Below, one piece after another: positions 22,901 to 37,900 of a DNA stretch of 64,000 bases. Both the position numbers and the translations under genes were made by a program. The DNA is from Atrina japonica (taxonomy: Eukaryota; Mollusca; Bivalvia; Pterioida; Pinnidae). The notes beneath the pieces are model-generated. The model worked only from the letters and a program-made list of their open reading frames with translations, was not told the origin of the DNA and searched no databases. The stretch lies in NCBI GenBank assembly GCA_030159075.1, contig BROG01000234.1, positions 903,688 to 967,687 of the forward strand, read 5' to 3'. Position 1 is the stretch's first letter. Each line of letters begins with the position of its first letter.

Positions 22901-25900
22901 ACCGAAAACATTATGCCAGCTGATCTGTTAGATCTTGGTCGGCTTAAAAAACACGTGCAGTGGAATCTCGTTTTGTTGAAATCAGATGAGTCGTAATTCC
23001 AGGTTTATCAAAGTTGAATGGCTGGTTTTGATTTTGGTGAAAACAATAATGTTAATCAAAATTTTGATTATCTTGAATTCCAGATATCTCAAAGTAATGG
23101 AGGCATTCACCGTGAGGTTTGAGATAACGAGAATTCACTGTATATAGCTAATGCAATTGTTATCCTGTTGTAAGATAAAATTATAAGATTATCTCCTTAA
23201 ATTGTATACACATACTCAGGATTAGAAATATAGACCCATAAATTTGATTTAATATGTGAATTTCTATTAATTTGTTTGTTCATTGTTTACAAAGCAGGAA
23301 ATCTAGAAAATTATTTTGTTGGACCCCCCTCTGACACTGATATAAAATTAGATTAAACATGTATGTCAAAGAAAAGAGTGAACTATTGTAGTGTTTAAAC
23401 TATAAATTTTTTATCTCCAGATGCAGTAAATACATCATGGCTCTTTAAGCAATTTTTTTACCAAATCTGCATCTTTATATACAAAATTGTGAGGTCAACA
23501 ATTAATGGCGATATTCAGTGACCAGAATGCAATGACATCAAAACGGAATATTGATCTTTAATGGCAGTTTAAAATCATTTTTGCTTTCTTTAGAGATATA
23601 TCCCCTAGCAATGGCTTTAAACTCCAGATTTATTTTTGAGTCCTTTGTCAAGTTTTACAAGCTGTAATTCTCAATGGAAACATAATGCTTGGTCAAGCAC
23701 ATAGATATGTTTTTTTTTCTATTGCTTGGCCCAGTGTTTGTTGTCTGTCATCCTGCATCCATCCATCTGTCGTCTGTCCATTAATTTTTATCTCAAGAAC
23801 CACTGGACCTACTTTAAATAAATTTTGTTGGGAGATTAGTACTAGGAAGGGACTTCAAGTTTGTGAACAAAAGGGGCTAGTACCCTTAGGAGCTCCAAAT
23901 GCGGCAAAAAGGCCCAAAACTTGGTACATCTTTAAAAATCTGCTCACGAACCAGTTATCAGTTGTCTTTTAAATTTGGTATACATTATTATTAAGTCAAT
24001 ACGAAACTTGGCAGGAGTTGTTCTTTTTTATGTTGGAAGTTCTCTTTACATCACACGTAAGTGCAACAGATACTTAATGTTTTAGCTTTCTGGCTCACAT
24101 TGTTTTTGCAGACGAATAGGGGCTAGTATTCATGGGGCACCAAAAGAGGCCAAAAAGGGCCAAAACTTGGTACATATTTTCAAATCTTCTTTTCATGATC
24201 CAATGATAAAATTTCTTTCATTTGGTATGTGTGATTGTAAAGTTAATATTTATAAATTTAGAGAATGAAAATAAAAGCCATTCATAGATGTGCCTTTTAG
24301 AAGGCACTTCAAATGACGTAGCTATCGTATTATAGATTTATACAAATTACTTATTAACTGATACCTTTTGTATTCAAAGAAATATTTTAAAGTTTTTGGG
24401 AATTATCTAGGGATCATTGTGACAAAGTTTGAAGGTCATAGCATCAAAGGTCAAGGTCACAAGCACCTAAGTAAACTGATTAATTGACCAAATTTGCCAG
24501 GTGAGTGTCTTAATGCCATTGGGTCTCTTGTTGTTGTATTGTTGTTTAACGTCCCACTCAAGAATCTTTCACACACATGGAGACGTCAACAAATGCTACT
24601 GAACGGCTTCAAATTTTGGCCTATGCTCAGCACTTATGGCCATTGAACAGTGAGGGTTCTTTAACATGCTGACACGTACTGTGACACAGTACCTCAGTTT
24701 TTATTGTCTCATCCAAAGGATAGGAAAAGACAGCTGCCTCTGCAGAGGCTTGAACCTATGACCCTCTGGTTGCAAATTAAGCACTCTACCCCGGGATTAC
24801 GACGGCTCTCATCTCTTGTAGAGTTATTTCTTGTTTAGAAAATTTATGTTTTTCATAATTTATACTGTGTCCTGCTAAACATGGATTTAGTGATTCACTT
24901 TTGGTGAGATTTACAGTTACATGGAACATAATTGCTATACGTGAAAGTTTTGTTTTGTTATGACTAACGGTATACTTAGTAAATATTAGGGAAGACTTGC
25001 TTGTAGTGTACTTACCTCAAACTTCTCTACTGGTGTTTGTAATTACATCTTCACATACTGAACAAATTGTTTCACAATGGGCAGTGTCTTGTAATACAGT
25101 AGGATTCTTAACAGATTATATAGTATTTCAAGAATAAGTGGTCTTTCAAGGCAGGTTCGTTGGAGGTTTTATATGAGGAGTTTTAGCTAAAGGTCATGGT
25201 CATACGGTCTCTCAAGTCAAACAGTCTCTTGCGATATTGATCTTTCATATTTACTATCTGTTGGTACCATTATAATAAATGTGGTATTCATCATCTCATA
25301 ACTGCCAATGGCCAATGGAAATTTGAATTTGAATAAAAAATATTGATAAAAAAAGAAAAGTAGGAAAACATAAGAAATAAGTAAATACAGTGAAACTTGT
25401 ATATAACGACCTCCTTAGGGACACAAGAAAACCAGTCTTTATAGGGAGGTGGTCTTTATAAAAATGTTGATATGGTACTATTGGGGACAGCAAAAAATGA
25501 TCTTTCTGATCAGGTGGTCTGTATACACAGGTGGTCGCTAAAGCAGGTTTGACTGTATAAGCATTGAACTGCTGTCAGTCGGCTTTCATTAGCTTATGAA
25601 TGCCAACTTAAAGCTGTTCAATGCTTAGAAAAAATGATAAATAACCATTTAGACTAGACATGTTCCACCAACTTTTTGGTGTCAAATCTGTTTAGATGAG
25701 GAAGAAGTTTTCTCGAATTTACAGAGAACATCGGCATATGTTAGTGACAGTGATTTACAGTATGCAGACAGACAAGAACGAATAAGAGGGGAAATGAAGC
25801 GTGAATATGAAGATCATGTTCGAAGAGTATGTATCGCATGAATACTGTCTTGATTCCGATCTTTACTCTTGTTTAGCAGATTAGTCATTTCCATACCTAT

Positions 25901-28900
25901 TGAAACATGTCTTTTTGATATATTTTATTATTTCAGTCACTGCAGAATATACTCCATATTGTTTTAGTAAATAATTTGTCAAGACATTTTTTTTATTTCA
26001 TCACATATTGAGATCATTTTTTGGGCTTTCTAGATAGATTTTACGATAATTTTTCAAAATTGCTTATCGGAGCATGTTTAAAGCTTCTACAGAAATTTAG
26101 TAGCCCAATATTTATAGCCATCAGTGACATGTACGTGTATTATTTGTAGTCTAATTTGCATGTTATATGCCAATCGTTTAGTACTGACCCGTAGAAGCAT
26201 GTTTAGTTCTAGGTTTAACAGTATTCAGAAGCATGAGAACAAGATCTATATACTGCGCATGAGACAAATCTAAAATAAATTTGAATATTCATTCCATTTT
26301 GCATGTAAATAATGCTTAACAATTTTGCCATGTATATAGCCATCCCCAGGATATAGAGATACAGAACCACCAAGACACCAACGAGGTGTGCCACAGGTAT
26401 AGAATGTCACATCTATGTTAGCTTATAATGTAGCATTACTTCATAATCATGCATGGGAACGTCTGCTAACAATCTTTATTTTTTCAATTTTTCTTTTATA
26501 TTTTGATAAAGTATATGACATAATAACCCCTAAAAAGAACTGTTCTTCTAGTTCTTTCAGTTTTCAAGATAAAATATTTGGAAAGCCATTTCAGTTATGA
26601 AATAAGTGCCATTTGCAAAAAGAAAATTCTTGATGCATATTTTTTAGCCATCTTGCCATTTGCAGAAAGAAAATGCTCAAAATATTTTACAGCCATCTTG
26701 CCATTTGCAAAAAGAAAATTCTCTACACTTTTTGCAGACATCGCCTTTTGCAAAAAGAAAATTCTCTACACTTTTTGCAGCCATCTCGCCTTTTGCAAAA
26801 AGAAAATTCTTGGCTCATATCTTACAGACATCTTGCCATTTCAAAAAGAAAATTGTTGACACTTTTTGCAGCCATCTCACCTTTTGCAAAAAGAAAATTC
26901 TTGGCTCATATTTTACAGCCATCAGATAATCCTCTTTTATTAAAAAATAATTATTATGAAAAGATGATTTTATATTTTGCATTTCAAAATTGTTACGTAT
27001 TTAAAGAACCATATACTTCTGAGAAGGTTTATCTAGAAAAAACTAGAATACTCCATTTCAATTCTGTTTTAGGCTTCGTTCCAATACTAATATTGGTATC
27101 AATTATTCTCTCAATATATTTTTGTTCTTTGATCTTTTAGTTTAGTAGTCAGTGTTAATAACCATCCTTATTACATAACTCCCATACTCCGTAAATTTCA
27201 ATGAAATATTCATTACATAAATGTGTATAATTGGTATTCATTATTCATTCAGACCAACAGCAAATCAATTATATCCCTTACATTAAACATTCCAAATAAA
27301 TATTTAGTCATAACCCACAGTAATACTATGTGTATTTAAACACTACCAACAGCATGCTGGGTAAATAATCCATACGGAAATTTCTCTGGTATCATAGGTT
27401 ATAATTTTTTTCTAGAGTGTCTTCAAAATAAAAAGAAATACCAATTTATTATTTTTTTGACACTGCTAACTACAGGTATTGAGTCATGTCATTCATTTAT
27501 CAATCTTGAGCTATTGTATGCGCCGCGTAAATATTCTGTATATTCAAATATATAGCAACCAAATGATTCTCGTTTCTACCATATCATTACCTATAAGCCG
27601 AGAGAATTTCTCTCAGTAAGGTATTCTTCACTGTACTTGCCTATAACATTTTCATCAATATTTAATTTATGACTCTGAATGATGTACACATACATTTTGT
27701 TCATCATTCTACAAATTTAAAAACCTGCATCATTTCGCGTCTCTGTGCTTTCTGACATACTTAGATCTTGTCATTCTGTTGTTTATTTTTTTACAACAGA
27801 ACTTCTGTATTTACTATTTTTATATACATCTGTTTTTATATACATCTATAGTCTTTGAAAAAATCTCTTTATATGAATGCTCATGATGTCACAAACATTG
27901 TACCCAACTATATTCTGATTCTGCGCAGCTGCACATCATTACCTGTGAATTAATTCCTGTCACAGTTATCAATTATTGGATGCACCTTACATCTTTTAGT
28001 TGTTGGTCCATGGTTGTACAAATAGTTTCACTGGGACAAGTGTTTTTAGATCATGCTTATGGATATCTGATGCATACCAGCAATGAAATATTGTTAATCT
28101 GAATTCCACTGAAAAGTAGATCAGTTTATAGCTGCAGACACTTTTTATGGTACATATGTGTATCTCCAAACTGACCATCCAGAGTTATTTCCCCTAGATA
28201 AAAGTGTAGTGAACCTATCCTTTCATCTAGTCAGAATCAACTAGCTTATTTTTATACAAAGAAAAGTGATGGATATATACAGTGTTTGTTTAACATGGCA
28301 CTATGAATATCTTGATCATGTGGAAATAGGACTCTGGAGAACAAAATATGTGAGGACGTTATTGACAGAAATGTCAAATTTAGTATAAGAATGAATCCAC
28401 TCCACGAAGATAACAAACAGCCATTGACACATACAACAAATTGAAACATAAAAATTTACTACTGCTAATAAAACCTGGTAGTTTTATAGTTTCAGATTTA
28501 GAATTGTTGTTCATAGCTTTCTGTTTATTGGGTTAAACATGAAAGCTAGACTTAAGCTAAGTAAATAAGCGTGTGCAACATTTAAATTTTCAGTAATGTC
28601 TTCAAGTTGGTACTACATCAGAGTATGCCATTCAAATCTTACGGAAATAGTTTACGACTAGAGTTAGACTACAGATCGTAAATTATCTTAAGTAACTAAA
28701 GCGTATTTTGTAATACAAACGAACCAAATATTGTCACGAAGCAGGATTATATTCTTGTCCTTAATCATATACCCATGTCCGTTCATTTTTCATGATAGAC
28801 ACTTTTCTGTTAACTGCAGTCCTATAACAATGCATGTTAAAATAATACAGATCCTCACAAAATCATATCAAAGGACATTCAGTCGGACTCACCATGACAA

Positions 28901-31900
28901 CATTACTAATTTTATGGGAAAATGTATCCTTTTGCCTTCCACAGTGGTGTAGGAAGCCAACCAAAAGTGGGGAGGCCAAAAATAACTTTTTATATACAAT
29001 TACATTTGAAACAATTTGCTTACATGTTGATAATACATGTATAAGAATTATGCTTATATGTAAAAAAGTGGGGAGATCCAGGACCTCTAATTCCTACATC
29101 TATGCTATAAAGATACACGATTGCAGTTAAACCTTTCATTCATCAATTTGTCATATCAGTTTGCCATTAATGGTAGGACACAAAACTCATTGTTATTTCC
29201 AGCGTGGAAGCTTTAATACATTCTTAAGTTTGTTTTTAATATCCAACAGTACAGCGATAGATTCACTTAAATGTGTTAATCCCTTACAAGTAAGAAGTCT
29301 TGCCTAAGTGGATTTACTACAATGAAGTAATATACAGACAATTCGTATTTTACTTAATTCTTACCGACTTGAAATGATTACGTAAATATGAGGTTAACAG
29401 TCATATGCAATTGTGTTTGTGTTGGCAGGTATACATGTACACATTATTATGAGCTCAGTGTTGTTAATCCAGTTTAACACTACGTGTTTGTTTTGTTTGT
29501 TGTTTTGCATATTTTTCAAGAATTTTTCTAACTTATACAGAGTTGTCATCAGCTATAGGTTAAGTGACACAAATTTTGACCTGTGCTATGGACTGATGCC
29601 AAAGCAGTTAGTATTCTCTAACTACCTTTGCCAGCAGTGATATGGGCCATGATTTCATGTCGTCTGATAGACTCATTTAGTTAAAGGGGCATTAGCTATG
29701 TTTTTTTAAAAAAATTCTTTCCATTTTTTACTACTTATATTGATGTACAACAATAGAAAGGAGACGTACACAGGCATGAAAATTCTTAGATTCCTATATA
29801 TTTTGTGAAAAATACTTGAGAAACCCAGTTTGGTAATTATTTGTTTTCAAATGTTTTTAAACACCTGTTATATAAGTGTTGTATTAGCAGGTCTTTACAC
29901 CTGTTTGGTTAAGTGTTGTATTAGCAGGTCTTTACACCTGTTTGGTTAAGTGTTGTATTAGCAGGTCTTTACACCTGTTTGGGTAAGTGTTATATTAGCA
30001 GGTCTTTACACCTGGTTGGTTAAGTGTTATATTAGCAGGTCTTTACACCTGTTTGGTTAAGTGTTGTATTAGCGGGTCTTTACACCTGTTTGGGTAAGTG
30101 TTATATTAGCAGGTCTTTACACCTGGTTGGTTAAGTGTTATATTAGCAGGTCTTTACACCTGTTTGGTTAAGTGTTGTATTAGCGGGTCTTTACACCTGT
30201 TTGGTTAAGTGTCGTATTAGCAGGTCTTTTCACCTGTTTGGTTAAGTGTTGTATTAGTAGTTCTTTGCATCTGGTTGGTTAAGTGTTATATTATCAGGCA
30301 TTTGCACCTGGTTGGTGAACGACCATCAAGTGTTGTGTAAGTAGGCCTTTTTACCTGTTTGGTTAAGTGTTGTACTGGCAAGTCTTAACACCTGTTTGGT
30401 TAAGTGTTATATTATTAGGCCTTTACACCTGGGTTATATCTGTTCAGATCACTTCACATTATCCTGTGTATATTATTGGTGGTCTTATATCCTGCTTGAT
30501 CTACCACTTCACCTGATATAAATGTGTTTATACCCATCACATTTTCTCTGCACATTAAAAGAAGTATTTATTCAAGTAAATTTTAAATATCAAATGATTT
30601 CAGTTATTCAAACCATAATTTTAAATTTTAAACTTTTCTAAATTTTGCATCAAATATTTACTTTCGTCGAAACTAATAAAACTCATGCTTAAATGCGAAA
30701 AAAAAATATTGTGTGTTAAGTAATATTGCAATAGTCATTTCATTTTTATATACATAAAATATATATCTATAATTATTTTCTAAAATCATAATGGTAACAA
30801 TCATGTTATTAATATATTGCATAATGGCAGCAGACGACAAACTTACAAAGAAGGACACTGTATTAACTTAACCAATCTACAATCCGTTGGTTATTGTTTG
30901 TTTTTAGAGAAGAGAACAGGAACGTCCTGTATACTACAGCATTGGAGCCCCAGAACAGGGGCTTCCCCTCGGCAGATATGCTGAAATGCGCAAAGTGTTA
31001 GATGATGAACGACATAAGGATTACAATAGGTTTAGACGTGAGGTATAACAACTGACCAATCAACTAACTGGTATAGCTAGAGTGGTAACGCCTTGTGCTA
31101 GCTTATTGTATTAGCTTTACATGTATTGCCTAATTTTTAACAACACGGAATTGAACTAATATTCTTAACGTAGAAATTAAAATGTTCTTGGTGTATTAAA
31201 ACATTTTTTTCAACACAAGTATAATTAGATATTTGTAACGTGCACTTCTCTTTCAGTTTTCGTGATGGACAATTTCCTGGTTTTCTTATTTTTCCAGCAT
31301 GTCTTTTGAACAGTTTCTATACTAATTTTCGATTCTAATGATTTCTTCATTTTCAGATTTGTCACTTTTTTGTCTACGTAAACCAAGCACTTCACTTCTC
31401 ATTTATCTTGGTGACAGAATATGTATTGTTATTCCGACAATTTTATTCTATTCTTTTCTGTTTCATTAACGTTCCCCAAATTATAAAAAATTTCAAACTT
31501 TATTCCCACTTGCTTTAAATGTTTTAGAAACTAAATTTTTGTTAGAAAATGTTAAATAAGGTCTTTGGTAAAAATCATGGGTACAATATAATACAATGTA
31601 ATTTGAAAAGTACAAATTTTAAAAATACATATTGTAAACTTTATTGCCTAAACTGCTAAGGCTGTACCGTAAAATAGACAAATGCCAGATAAATATCATA
31701 GAGTAAAATTTACAATTTATGTTTATTTATTTGTGATTGAGTAGGCTAGTTAGTACAGTATGGTTTTTTTTATGTGTGGATAAATAAAGCTGGTAAGAAT
31801 AGAGCCTAGGATTGGTGAGAGTCAATTAACTCTCTCACCCCTGTGTAACTAAATGGTATGCTCTTTTCTAATGTCTTAGACCAGTCTACTATGATCTATA

Positions 31901-34900
31901 GGGATGATAGGGTTAATCAGTTGCAGATTTGGAGACATCGTATTATGATCAGTTTCAGTATTCTCTTCTATGTCGTTGTTTTACGTCCAGTCAAGAAATC
32001 TTCACTTATATGGAGATGTCACCATTATGTGAAAAATGTCATAATTTTTCACCCGTGCTACAAACTGACATCAATGCAGTGAGAGTACTTTACTGTGCCA
32101 TTCCTACGAATAGAATAGCCACTGGTTTAAGTTTCAACTGAAAACCTGGCATTCACTTCTAATGCCAGGTGCAGTGAAAACCAGAATAATTAAAAATTGA
32201 TCTCTCACCGACCCTGATATGTCATATAGAGGATCTAACAAAATTTGCTATGGGGTCTAATGTGAGTGACCTCTTAGGCATGTCATGTGCGACCAATGAA
32301 AATGTGATTTACAAGATAATTACTTTACATGACAAAGCCATAATTGTCATCAGACTGACATCTATATTTGTTTGTTTTATCATTGGTTTAATCCCACCAG
32401 GAATTTTTCAGTTATATGGAGATTGTACACTTGTAAAGTGCCACAAATTTTGACCAGTGCTATGGACTTCTTCCTCCAAAGTGATTGTTTTTTAACATGT
32501 CAACACTGCCATGACATGAAACTTTATTTCTAAGTTCCATCTGAAAGACCCGTGACTTTCACAATTTATTTGGGTGTGTAGCTAAGGAATGGTCCTTACC
32601 TTTCTTTAAAAGAAGCCTTATTGGGAATTGAACCCTGGACAAATGTTCTAACCTACAGTCACAAGTGGTTAATTGTCATTTGGAACATTATCAAACACGA
32701 AGCTATTTGAATTGGTGCTTGACTGATTTATAGCGAGAGAATTGTTGAACGTTTACATATGTTAAGTTGGATTGTTTTCAACATGAAAACAATTGATATT
32801 ATTCAAAAAGTTAGCTTTGAAATTTAAACACTGGTGGTGATCCAAGAATTGGTGCAGTTCTCAGAGTAACAAATTTATATTAGATCTTTATGCTAGATTA
32901 TATTTTAATTTAAAGCTAAATATAGAATTGCCAAAACAATTCAAAATGTTCTTGTAGTTCTTTCAAAGTTTGATATATTTAAAGTTGCAGTTTTGTTTAG
33001 CCTTGCTGGTATTGGAAAGATTTTGGGATCAAAATATGTCCAGATTACCATGAGAAGGGTCCAGATTCAAGAAGTGTTGCCTGATTTTCTTTTCCAAGGG
33101 ATTAAAACTAAAAGAAAGCAATTGCTAAATAAAATTTGTCATACAAAGTTGGAATTTGAATTTTGAATAGTGTTTTATGCCACACTCAACAATTTTTCAG
33201 TTATATGGTATTGGCCAGGTTTTAATGGTGGAGGAGAGAACAGTTACAACACCAGAAGAGACCACTTCAAGTAAACTGGCAAACTCCCTCACAAAAATCA
33301 GCTTAGGTTCCAGTGGGGCTCAAACTTGTGCTGACAGGCAGTGAGAGACTTCATGGTTGTAAGCGTGATGCTCTAACCACTCGGCCATGGAGGCCCCTAA
33401 CAAAGTAGGATTATCCATGTACATGTACTGGAATACTACTTCACCTTTATTCTGAATTGTAAAGAAACTTGTGTAAACTATTATGTCCTTATACTCAAAT
33501 AGATATTGGTAAAAGAAGAATTATCTTTGAGTTTTACCTTTTAGTTATATCTTTGGTCATAATTGATAGAGAATTTATCTTACGTTATATGTAAAAAGAT
33601 TTATAATCTAAGGTCCAGCAAATTGATAGATTTGGCATATCAAAATTGCTTTCTCCTTGTAAAAATTTTAAAATGACTTTTATAAAATTATTTATCTATT
33701 TTTTTTTCACCACTAATTACAGTGGAACCTCGCTCTTAAGACCATATAACTAACTGACTCAAATTGGTCTGATTAACGAGGTGGTCTCTCAAGTCAGGGT
33801 CTGGATTTAATCATTGTCATCATCATTTGTCAATCATTGTAAAGACATGGGGCCTCCGTGGCTGAGTGTTCATAGCCTCCCACTTTAAACCATGAAGTAT
33901 CTCACCTCTAGTCTGTTCGAGTCAGATTGTCCGTCTGAACCCAAGTTCATTTTGTGAGAAAGTGTGCCTGTGGTGTCCTCCTGGATTGTAACCGGATTCT
34001 CTCCTCCACCACTAAAAAATGGCCACCATCTTATGAATGAAAATCAAAATAACACTCAAATTCAAAAAAGAATAAAGAAATTTTTCAAGAGACTTACTAT
34101 TCACTGAGGTGGTCTTCTACTTTAGGCATGCTTTAGGTGAGGTTTCACTGTATTTTTCACCTATTATGGAGACATAGTTAACTACAGATGAAGTGCTAGC
34201 CTTCATATTTAAACCTTTTCAGTAGATCAATTCCATTAGACATTTCATTGACCTGCCATGTCTACATTTTGACTTTGGGCCTCAGCTCTGAGCCTCATTT
34301 AACTCACCAACCCCTGGAAAAAAAAATTAACTATTCTGTAAATCAGTGACTTAGACTAGTCCAAATGTGTCGGTTGGGGTGAATGAGTTATAAGATCCAG
34401 GACTTTCTCTTGTTTTGCCTAAATTGAGATGAAGAAAGTCACTAGATATGGCAAAACATCTCACATTTACCATAACCCAACCAGGAACCATCTTTGTGCT
34501 ATCTGTGAATGCTTTACCACAATGTAACTGTAAGAGGCTTCTCAGTGTGAAAAGAACGGGCCTCCGTATCAAAATGGTCAGAGCATCGCACTTTAATCAA
34601 TGAAGTACATATATATATATTTCAGTTGTGGTCAGCGCAGGTTAAAACTAGTTAAATTTCAAAAGTATGAGAAAGAACACAATATATTGAATTTCATTGT
34701 ACCTACTTGGTAGCATTAATTGTTATGGCAATTCTTACTGATTTTTTTTTTTTCAGATAGCAGAATGGTAATTAATATTTTACTGATGTATCATTTAAGA
34801 TAGAGCTAATCATATTGTATCTTATCAGTTCTTGATGATCGATACATGCAAATTGTGGTGTAAATAGCATTTATATATAAAATGTATTTACTAAAATTAG

Positions 34901-37900
34901 GTCATATTATTGTTCAATATAAAAATAAAAGCCCGGACTATTATTTTTGCTCTTTAAGTTCAATGTCATTTGATCTCAATATAGATTTTGGAGACATACC
35001 AAGAATGTTAGTAAGTTTCTTATTTAGATGGATTAAAATTGAAGATTAAATCCCCAAATGGATGGCATTGCTTGGCATTGTAAAAATGTTTGCATGCAAA
35101 AAAAACCATGTCCCGCATTTTGTTTACCTGTTGATATTCTGTTACTATCAAATTTCCAAATCTGTCTAGCTTTCCATGAGAGTCTTTGGTAATTCCTCAT
35201 TTGTAAACAGAAATTTCTGATTCTAAGACCCCTCCTTACTATCCTTATTCTTATCCTATTATCTTGTCCTATCCTGGTTTATCCTTACAAGTTTTTGATT
35301 TGCACATTTTACACTTTTTTATTAATACTTCATTGATACATATTTTGTGAGCATTGTATAAAATTTTCAGAACAATCAATCCCTTTAGTCTATCGTAATT
35401 TGCTCATTTCTAAGCATAAATTGTCATCACATTGTCATAATTCTTCTGCTGTTTGTCAATTCTTTCGTTTGTCAATTTTCTGGTCATCGTTATTTAAAAT
35501 ATGAAGACTGATTGGATTTATATCTCTTATTAAACCGTGCAATGAAAGGATTAGATAACAAAAGAGAGAGGGTAAAATACCCAATCCTCTTCCCTGTTCT
35601 TTCCATTATTAATGCTACTGTGCCATTATGATAATTATAGAAAGAGGAATTAGAGAACAGAAGACGAGAAGAATTATACAGGAGGCGAAGTCAGTCTCCC
35701 GCAAAGCCGCAAACAGAATTATATGACCACAATGAGATGGCTCAACAATTACGAGAGGAAAGGCGAAGAGAGTACAATGATCTTATGGTATGTAAAACAA
35801 GTTTTATTGCAAGTTTTTGTGTAAAAACATCTTTATCTTTTACTTCAAGTGATTTTGGCACTATCAGTATTTCTATTTTTCTATTATCAAACCCCAGTTG
35901 TGATTTATGTAATAATCAATATTTTCTACACGTTTTGATGTTTACATTTCATCTACAAACTATTGGAAAAAACAAATTGTTATTTTGTTGTAAAATAAAT
36001 ATGTATAAATGCAGTATTGAATTTTTAATGTTAGCTTAAGTTATTTCACTTAATACAACCGCATTGACAGACATTCATTTGTGAATAAACGCAATGTGGT
36101 TTTTATAGTACAGCAAGATTGACATAAGTCTATAACCCTCGATGATTGTGGTGTGCCATTCTCCTAACCTTATAAAGTATGCACTAACTTTCTGTGATAC
36201 TTGAGTGCTGTAATGCTGTGTTACCTAGCGTGAAGTAAGAGCTTTGTGACTTTAAACAATACTGACCAATGATTTATCAGTATTTTTGATATAATATTGT
36301 TAATAAATCGAGTGTGATGAGATTCCGGCTAGGTTGTTTTACTGGTCTGTTCCTGTGTGTTGAACACCAAGTCTTACATCTGTCTGTGTTTTCCCTATCA
36401 TTTTCTTGTACTATTCAATTAGATAACAAACTCTACCACTAATCTGTTATATTCAGTTGTCACAGGTTTATCACAAGAACAAAAGGTTATTTTTAATGTC
36501 ACAAAAACATGAGGTTATTTTCAATGTCACTTCTGCCTGCTCAAATGTTATTGGGATGATGTCATTGGAATGACATTTTTGGGATGATATTATTTAGATA
36601 ACATTATTATAATGTTATTAAGATGATGTCATTGGGATGGTGTTACCAGGATGATGTCATTGGGATGACATAATTGGAATTATGTTATTTTGATAACACT
36701 ATTGGGATAATGTTATTGGGATTGCATAGATATAAAAACTGGAGCTACATGTAGGCTCAAGCTCTGTAGGTTAGAAACATAAAAGTGAAACTGCATGTAA
36801 CAAAGTCTCATATAAAATGATGTAAGCATACATGTATGAATAAATTGTATGCCACTCAGTATGATCTGCAAAGTCGTTAACATGAAGTTGGAAATTTTTA
36901 ATGCCCATGCCACTGTATGACTGACCTTTAGATAAAGTAGGGGCAGAAAATTTGTAAAACATGCACACTGTCCTATTTCTGTAGCTTTTTCAGGAATTTA
37001 TATTTGGAATAAAACATCAGTTTTATATAATGTCAGTAAAAAATGAAAGGGTGACTGATGTTGCATTGTAAGTTAAATAGATTAAATGATTGAAGCTTAA
37101 CTCATCAACCCCTGAAAAACATTGGACTCTTCTGTAAACCAATTACTTAGACCAGTCCAAATGTGTCTTTAGGGGTGAATAAGTTAAAATACATTTCTAT
37201 CCTGTGAGACTTTCAATATTTAATGTCATTAGCAAAGAAAATAAAATGCAGATATTGCTGGTAATACACTTATATCAGTAAGTGTTGACTTTGGTTGATC
37301 TTCTAAAAATGTCTGCAGAATACAAGAGTCATCTTGTCAAAGACAAACCAGGCAAAGACATGTCAATGACTTTAAAATTTTCATGTATCATATTCTTCCA
37401 ATTTATAAAAATATCATTGCATGCTTTGATAAGCTAGTGTGTGCCTTGCAGACCCCAAACTTTTTTTTATCTGCGGAATACCTTTCCTTAACTCCTCCAG
37501 AGCTTTATGGGCTTTGTCAAATCTGTTTTGTTACTCTGTGTTTATCCTTTAATATGCACAGATTCACAATATCACATTTCAACTTTTTCTCATCAAATCA
37601 CAGGTGTTGTCAATCTTTTTTTAATGTTCACTCTTAAATAACTTACAAGGTGCTAGCTTGTATCTGGATATTTTCATTGGACAATTTTTGTCACTTGTCA
37701 TTGACTCCATCATATTTCAGGACAGGATAGGATTCTAGAATGCTGTAGTCGTAATATTTCAGGATAGTATATTGTAGTGCTAGTCATAATATTTCAGGAT
37801 AGGATTCTGTAGTGCTATAGTGGTAATATTTCAGGATAGGATTCTGTAGTGCTATAGTGGTAATATTTCAGGATAGGATTCTGTAGTGCTATAGTGGTAA

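Larger units (their letters stand above)
16911..25695 (+). other. CSPP1: CSPP1-like intron 1
   Basis: An 8.8-kb intron. Contents are listed separately: 35-bp minisatellite (17395-18290), short MITEs (20396, 22596, 25386), possible alternative terminal exon (21675), dispersed repeat (23640-24535) and SINE-like element (24527-24815). A 34-bp unit 'gatagggttcattt..gcaa' occurs twice at 22330-22383. 18300-20390 and 20503-21670 show nothing I recognise. Confidence 0.7.
26397..30907 (+). other. CSPP1: CSPP1-like intron 3
   Basis: A 4.5-kb intron with two minisatellites (26620-26925, 29868-30430), a repeat remnant (28926-29120) and a diverged SINE-like piece (about 29485-29665, 'aaattttgacctgtgctatg'). 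26930-28920 shows nothing recognisable. Confidence 0.75.
31043..35640 (+). other. CSPP1: CSPP1-like intron 4
   Basis: A 4.6-kb intron rich in SINEs and MITEs (31826-34655, listed separately). 31050-31820 and 34660-35640 show no recognised element. Confidence 0.75.

Noticed and set aside
26578..27140. Three overlapping frames with F-AKRKF repeats
   Set aside because: All follow the 43-47-bp minisatellite, and the non-repeat tail is ordinary intron.
34758..34768. 11-nt micro-exon (tttcag|atagcagaatg|gtaatt)
   Set aside because: It would break the phase-0 chain of neighbouring exons and no partner exon restores it. The nearby 26-nt candidate at 34984-35009 does not combine with it without a stop.
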